Program-made: the position numbers and the translations under genes | The notes under the pieces: model-generated | What the model was told of the DNA's origin: nothing | Databases searched by the model: none | The model's input: only the letters and a program-made list of their open reading frames with translations | Shown here: positions 58,986 through 64,000 of the stretch, piece after piece | How positions within the stretch are numbered: the first letter of the stretch is position 1 | Layout: the number at the start of each line of letters is the position of its first letter | Assembly: GCF_019279795.1 (NCBI RefSeq) | Contig: NC_056726.1 | Span: 1,013,857,771-1,013,921,770 of the forward strand | Length of the DNA: 64,000 nt | Source: Protopterus annectens | Lineage: Eukaryota > Chordata > Ceratodontiformes > Protopteridae | Direction: 5' to 3'

Positions 58986-59817
58986 CAGTTTCTGTTAATC
59001 AAAGAAAGATCGCTCCTTAGAAAGTGACTTCACTGTACTGTAGGGCATACAGTTTATGATTGCATTACCATGTGCCTGCATTTGAGTAGTATTAATTAAA
59101 ACTATAAGGCAGTGCTGTTGTGTGTAATCTAGAGGGTTTGCTTTTGCTATATCTGAATTTGTAGGTATGGCATATAGAGTGTGTTAACCGTGTTTTATAC
59201 TGCAGCTGTTTTTGCTGATAGATTTATTGTAATTGTACTAGAATTGTAGTACCAGGTATTACAGTCCAGCTTGAACAATGGTAGAGGTTTTCATTGCACA
59301 TGTAACTTGATCAAGTGCCATGATTACACACGAGTGTAGCCAGGCATATACTATATATGCCGCAGCATGTACATTTGTCTTAAATACTTACTGAATGATG
59401 TGTGCTAGAATTTTACATTTAAAAGCTCAAGTATTTTCTCTCTTTTTTTTTTTTGGCATACAAGTTACTAAATAAATTCGTAGAATTCCAGGTTAGATCA
59501 CTTTTTTCCCCTTATATCATTTCAGAAGATTTTTTCCCCTCAGTACTGAAAAATGTATGCTGTATAGAAACATAATGTCTGGGTTTGGGATGGGCTGCAG
59601 TCTAGAAGTTGGTGTACAGTTCCAAAATTCCTGGCTGATCCCCTGAGCGCAGCTTATTTCTGGCATGGAATTGCAACATATTATGTGGCAAATAGGCGTT
59701 TGAGTGCTGGTAGTTTCTAGGTGGCTGTTTTTTAATTTAATTTAATTTTATTTTAAATAATCATATTTCCATTATGTTGACATACTATTAACAGTTGTCT
59801 TATTTTGTTTCCATCAG
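58986..59817 (+). other. Intron upstream of the SH3 exon
   Basis: No gene recognised. It ends with a T-rich tract and the acceptor TTGTTTCCATCAG. Confidence 0.65.
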
Positions 59818-60019
59818 TTGAAAACAAGACTCTGCCACGAGTATCTCCATTGTCTGTGGTTCCGCCAAGGTTTGAGCGACACAAAGTGCAGGCTGTATTT
59901 CCACATGTTTCTGGAGATAGCAGTACTCTGCTCAGCTTCAGTGAAGGTGATATCATCCTACTGCTGGTCCCAGAGGCACGAGATGGTTGGCATTATGGGG
60001 AGAACATGCGTACCAAAAT
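59818..60019 (+). CDS. BAIAP2: BAIAP2-type exon encoding most of the SH3 domain
   Basis: The exon follows acceptor CCATCAG and begins with two bases completing the codon left open at 38646. It encodes ENKTLPR and then an SH3 domain: KVQAVFPHVSGDSSTLLSF (RT loop, in place of the usual ALYDY), EGDIILLLVPEARDGWHYGE (acidic loop and n-Src region with the conserved Trp) and NMRTKM. The last strands (GWFP..Y) are not here and must lie in the next exon. The best donor is AT|GTACGG at 60019/60020, leaving two bases of the Met codon. The IRSp53 SH3 recruits WAVE2, Mena, Eps8 and other actin regulators. ENKTLPR and VPEARDGWHYGE favour BAIAP2 over BAIAP2L1 or BAIAP2L2; this is from memory of the family. 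Confidence 0.88.
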
Positions 60020-60660
60020 GTACGGTTTGCTATTTTATGGGGTTATAAGGAAAGGTTTTGTTTTCTTTCACTGTTTAGTGAGTAGTATAATAACCCTTGA
60101 TCTGAGGGGGAGATTATAACAGAGAATGTTAATGCACTGAGTGAAGAATGTGAATTAGGCCAGTAGAGGTTTATTTAGTTCCTGATGTAAGGTGGAGCCA
60201 GGCATAGGAGGACTAGACAAAAACGTAGGATGACTGCGTCATGCTATGCTTCAGGTGTCTCGGCCAGTGACAGCCAGTATCTGTGACCGGTTTGTGGTAT
60301 GCTATAAATTGACTTAGAAATGCAGACTGGGTAAAGTTAAGTTCTAGAATGCACTTTATCTTTGGTAGACATGCCAGAAGCAAGTGGTAAACCCGCTACA
60401 CATGCCTACATCCAAGGAAAATATGTAGGTCACAGGAAAATATTCCATTGTTTTCAGATGGTGCAGTTGTGGATGTTTTGCATTTCCTACTGTAAATCAG
60501 TACAGATAAATAACAAAAAAATCTTCACAGTCCTGGTCCTGAATCTTAAATAATTTGACAACATTAGTGCCATTGACATTTGGTACAATTGATCTGGTTA
60601 ACTAGATCCATATTTGTCTGTCTAGTTATCCTTCTATCTGTCTATCAATATAGGTAGAAA
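60020..60660 (+). other. Intron downstream of the SH3 exon
   Basis: No gene found. The following exon expected to encode the GWFP..Y end of the SH3 domain was not recognised anywhere up to 64000. Confidence 0.6.
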
Positions 60661-60769
60661 GACAGATTGACAGGTATGGAAGTATGCCCATATGTCATAA
60701 AACTAATACATCAAATGGCATGCGATTGGACACAAATGCTGGATCACCATCCGATCAATAAAAAAGAAA

Positions 60770-60975
60770 AAAACAAAGTAAAATGTTTTTGAAGGCTGAA
60801 GCCCCCCTCCACCCCCAGTCCCCTTAGTAATTAAATATACCAACAGTGAGATCGCAATACAGTAAGAAAAGGGCAAATTCCTTGATCCCCTCTATACGGA
60901 AGTCTCACACAGAAAAGAAACTGGTATGTACAATCAGCTATATTTTAGTTCCAGAACTTGAATCATCGGGATTCC
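60770..60975. repeat. Fragment sharing the foldback core
   Basis: CCCCTTAGTAATTAAATATA followed by CCAACAGTGAGATCGCAATAC closely resembles the core of the element at 36.9 kb (CCCCTGCTAATTAAATATAT, CAACTCCGAGATTGCAC). Boundaries unclear. Confidence 0.45.
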
Positions 60976-60976
60976 A

Positions 60977-61029
<53 letters not shown>

Positions 61030-61033
<4 letters not shown>

Positions 61034-61314
61034 GTCTACTTCTATTCGCTGACAGCCCATTTCACTGAAACCCATTTGGTCGACAGCTCATTTCATTGAC
61101 AAAAGTATTCAAGGCAAAAACCTGGGTTTTGCCCCCCTCCCCACTGTTGTGTGACTGTGGAGTTGTTATATATAGTTGGGGGTGTGGGGGGCACAGCCCC
61201 CCACATTGGGGGTGTGTGGGGGGCGCATCCCCCCACCTAGAATGTTTGTCGATGAAATGAGCTGTCGACCAAATGGGTTTCAGTGAAATGGGCTGTCAGC
61301 GAATAGAAGTAGAC

Positions 61315-61318
<4 letters not shown>
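61030..61318. mobile_element. MITE-like foldback element with 74-bp terminal inverted repeats
   Basis: The arms 61030-61103 and 61245-61318 are reverse complements with one mismatch. They contain GTCGACAGCTCATTTCAT and CTATTCGCTGACAGCCC. The interior is G/C-rich (GGGGTGTGGGGGGCACAGCC). TA repeats flank both sides (about 60977-61029 and 61319-61366), consistent with insertion at a TA target in a TA microsatellite. No coding capacity. Confidence 0.85.
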
Positions 61319-61366
<48 letters not shown>

Positions 61367-61371
<5 letters not shown>

Positions 61372-62130
61372 CTTAAGAAACTTTTGCTGTTTTGGAAGGA
61401 ACATAGACACTAGGCTGTTCTTGGTGTTTTGGTCAGTCTTTTATTCATTTAAATCACATTTTGAGCACTTTCGTTTGTTGTAAAGTTTTCAGTCGAACTT
61501 CATCAGAAGATAACAGAAAAGGAACCTAGGCTTATTATTTAACTGGTGTGATGAGCGAGGGATAGATTAGGGAGTCGCTAATCCATTTAAGGACAATGGA
61601 AATTCTCCACTTTTCATTTAGTCATGGGTTGTGTCTGCTAACAGTTGTATCTGCCATTTTACCTCATTAACTAACAGTAAGTTGCCTGTCTTCCAAAGGG
61701 AGATGGTAATTCCTAGGGGATCTGTGACTTTTACATTTTCTGCAAATTAGAATCAAGGGAACTGGGCACTAGTCCTACTATGCCTGGCTAGTGTGTTGTA
61801 AGGGTCTTGCTTTCTGATGGCTCCCCCGTGTTCTTTTTTCCAGATCCCAAGTAGTCTTGTGGTTTTTCCAATGTAGTATGCTTCAAATTTAGAGTATATA
61901 GCAATGTAAACCATGTTGGGGGTCTTACAGTTTAAATGGTCTTTTATGTGAATAACCATCTGTGGGGTGGTGAGATGTATCTTGGGGGTTTGAATGACAA
62001 AATCGCACTAGTGGCATTTCCCACATAGGTGCATGCCTGGGGGTGCATTGAGGGTGTGTGCCTGTAGCCTCTTTTCCAATTTGAAAATGGCTTTGAGGGA
62101 GATTTTGTAGCAGAATTTTGGCTGTTTTCC
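61367..62130 (-). mobile_element. Penelope-like element 3' part with GIY-YIG endonuclease, broken
   Basis: The minus-strand frame 61753-61959 reads HLNCKTPNMVYIAIYSKFEA and YYIGKTTRLLGIWKKEHGG, the GIY-YIG fold in its Penelope form. Upstream, in a shifted frame, a cysteine block (HLCGKCH..C, about 61985-62030) resembles the Cys motif that precedes this endonuclease. Downstream lies the GAGCACTTTCG and AACTTCATCAGAAG region near 61460-61510, probably a pseudo-LTR. The RT is absent. Confidence 0.75.
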
Positions 62131-62144
62131 ATATATATATATAT

Positions 62145-62218
<74 letters not shown>
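62131..62218. repeat. TA/TG microsatellite
   Basis: A TA run followed by a TG run of about 18 units. Confidence 0.95.
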
Positions 62219-62220
<2 letters not shown>

Positions 62221-62222
62221 TT

Positions 62223-62302
62223 CAGATGCTCAAAGTTTCAAAGCTTCTAACATCATATGGCCGAGGACGAGATGATCGAAGTTTTGAAACTTCAAACATC
62301 TA
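62223..62302. repeat. Small inverted repeat
   Basis: AGATGCTCAAAGTTTCAAAGC pairs with TTTTGAAACTTCAAACATCT at the other end. The middle contains CCGAGGACGAG. Confidence 0.6.
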
Positions 62303-62348
62303 ATTAAAAAAAAAAAAAAAAGTTTGTTGCATTTTTCCCCCCACAACC

Positions 62349-62672
62349 CCTTTCAAAGGACTGAAATTTCACAACATCGAATCTCTGCCTATCGAAGACC
62401 AGAGGATCAAAATTGTGAAATATCAAACCTAAAAAGAAAATCTAAAACATGAAAACTTCTTATTTCACATTTTTCATGGCCTCCCTGCACCCACCAAACC
62501 CCCCTGCTACTTAAATATACCAACTCCAAGATCGCACTAAAGTGAAGAGAATTTCACGTTCCACACTTTATGGCTATCTCCATCACAAGGTTCGATACTT
62601 CACAACTTCCTTCATCTGATCTTCACAGATCAGAGATTCGATGTTGTGAAATTTATATCCTTTGAAGGGGAC
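62349..62672. repeat. Foldback element with GC-rich core segment
   Basis: The arms CTTTCAAAGGACTGAAATTT with CACAACATCGAATCTCTG (62349-62391) and the complement ending in TATCCTTTGAAGGGG (62631-62670) match closely. Further inside, GTGAAATATCAAACC mirrors GGTTCGATACTTCAC. The core ACCCCCCTGCTACTTAAATATA with CCAACTCCAAGATCGCAC matches the element at 36.9 kb. Confidence 0.72.
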
Positions 62673-62680
62673 CTAGATAC

Positions 62681-62685
62681 ATACA

Positions 62686-62766
<81 letters not shown>
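62681..62766. repeat. CA microsatellite
   Basis: About 40 CA units. Confidence 0.97.
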
Positions 62767-62769
62767 CTG

Positions 62770-63260
62770 TAGTTTATTATAACAATGTAGATCTGAGGTA
62801 CGCCTAATATGGGAATGCCGAATATTTGTTGGCCATTTCCCATATTGCCGAACTACAATTCTATGAATGTGCTGTGCAGCAAATGCAACTGTGCATTCAC
62901 TCATATGTTGTCGACATTAAGACTAGAGATCGCTGTGCAGTGCGGCTTGGGAAATTTATCCTTTTCCTCACTGTAGTTTGATCTCAGAGTTAGAATATAT
63001 AATTAGCAGGGGGTCTGGCGGGTGCTGCCCTCCACAGGAGCAGTACAGTGAGGCCTGACCCCCTGCAAAAAAGTATATGTCAGTGATTTGTACTAGTGGA
63101 AAGTAGGTAGGTGGAAGTGGCAGCAGGTATAACTAACGCTGATGTCGAAAATACCAACTTGGATATCATCAGACATTTGTTTTTGACATTTTCACCTATT
63201 TATTATGCAGCATGTCGGTATTGTGAGTGAATAATGGAAACACATTCCATAATTAATTTT
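62770..63260. repeat. Candidate foldback element, diverged
   Basis: A hairpin (AATATGGGAATGCC..GGCCATTTCCCATATT, about 62807-62849) and a core segment TCAGAGTTAGAATATATAATTAGCAGGGGGT (62980-63013), which is the inverted form of the core at 36.9 and 62.5 kb. Words such as GTCGACATT and GATGTCGAAAAT lie on both sides. Limits unclear. Confidence 0.45.
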
Positions 63261-63279
63261 GCTCGTTTGAAAGTACACT

Positions 63280-63345
<66 letters not shown>

Positions 63346-63346
63346 G

Positions 63347-63403
<57 letters not shown>

Positions 63404-63452
63404 CGTGCGTGCGCACATATATAGAGAGAGATGTATGTGTTTGTATATATGT

Positions 63453-63510
<58 letters not shown>

Positions 63511-63512
63511 AT
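63280..63512. repeat. Long compound TA/TG microsatellite
   Basis: A TA run (about 63280-63342), a TG run (63347-63400), a mixed stretch with GAGAGAGA, then a second TA and TG run (63456-63511). Confidence 0.95.
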
Positions 63513-64000
63513 GTAGGCTCATAGGAGATTACTAGGCTATCGACCCAGAAGTCATTTTAAGCCTAGCTGTTTCAACCCTATGTAATACTGTAGAGGTACT
63601 AGTCAGTACCCAAGATTGCATTTATTGATGACTGCCCATGTCCAGGAGGGTTGTGGGTACTATTCCTGGTAAGAAGTTACAGTGCCCCATCCACTTATCC
63701 AGGTTCCTCTTGAACGGTGTCATAGAGGTGCTCTGTTTCACATGACTTGGTAGCCTGTTCCAAAGATGTGGCAGTCACTGGGACTCAAGTCACAGGCCAT
63801 ATTTAAGTCCCTGCAACAGGTGGCCCTACATCCATTTGATTTAAGGATATGCAGTAAGTTCATTAGGTTTGGGTCTTGGGTTGCTGTGTAGGCCAGGTAT
63901 AAGTCTCCCTAAGAAGTCTATACGATACTGAGTACAGTGACAGGGATTTTAGTTTGTCCGTGTAAGGCACATGCTGGAGGCCCTTTATTTTCTTTGTTAG
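63513..64000 (-). mobile_element. LINE-H, CR1 3' end, continuing past the window
   Basis: The minus strand has the CR1 tail (complement of GGCTCATAGGAGATTACTAG), the ORF2 stop, a block corresponding to MGSHQ/LLDMGSHQ, TSLEEPG-like WMG region and RYTLQ..LSLYSVSY residues near 63930. The RT lies outside the window. Some stops. Confidence 0.82.

Noticed and set aside
60362..60553. 63-codon frame downstream of the SH3 exon, considered as the next exon
   Set aside because: It lacks the GWFP..Y motif that must follow the SH3 segment and has no suitable acceptor.

Overview
The window is vertebrate intronic DNA from a large, repeat-rich genome. Two coding exons were recognised, at 38418-38646 and 59818-60019 on the + strand. 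Together they encode the linker and most of the SH3 domain of a BAIAP2 (IRSp53)-type protein, and both sides of the roughly 21.2 kb intron between them are in matching phase. No other host exon was found. The DIRS, CR1, Penelope and Ty3/gypsy elements, several tRNA-derived SINE families and very long TA/TG microsatellites suggest a lungfish, amphibian or other big-genome lower vertebrate. The species cannot be fixed from the sequence alone.

Layout, 1-21 kb. A HE1-like SINE with a 19-bp target-site duplication lies at 87-432. An old DIRS element (DIRS-A) spans 1421-6826. A minus-strand CR1 LINE (LINE-A) runs from about 17.3 kb down to 6.84 kb. It is split twice, by an inverted-repeat insertion (7312-8326, 14-bp duplication) and by a younger DIRS element (DIRS-B, 11394-16912) that still has terminal repeats, an internal complementary region and a full-length gag frame. 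A decayed CR1 copy (LINE-B) and a MIR-like SINE follow.

Layout, 21-38 kb. A NUDT9 processed pseudogene lies at about 21.6-22.2 kb. After several kilobases of quiet intron comes a complete but dead Ty3/gypsy element (28462-34300) with identifiable LTRs, primer-binding site, polypurine tract and 5-bp duplication; a SINE has inserted into its 5' LTR. Next are a 74-bp minisatellite of about 14 units, the 3' end of a different LINE, a foldback element and another SINE.

Layout, 38-64 kb. Between the two exons, a nearly full-length CR1 (LINE-C) is inserted in an opposite-strand CR1 (LINE-D). Further CR1 pieces, two more SINE copies, a 187-bp palindrome, Penelope-like fragments and a 0.5-kb tandem duplication follow. 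Beyond the second exon there is a cluster of foldback elements with GC-rich cores, a Penelope GIY-YIG fragment, and a CR1 3' end running off the window.

How they relate. Several SINEs carry the 3' tail of a LINE found in the same window (CR1 for one or two families, a Rex/L2-like LINE for another), which suggests they borrow that LINE's machinery. The nesting gives a relative order: LINE-A before DIRS-B and before the inverted-repeat insertion, LINE-D before LINE-C before its SINE, and the gypsy element before its SINE. Apart from the two exons, every protein-coding region seen belongs to a mobile element or a retrocopy.
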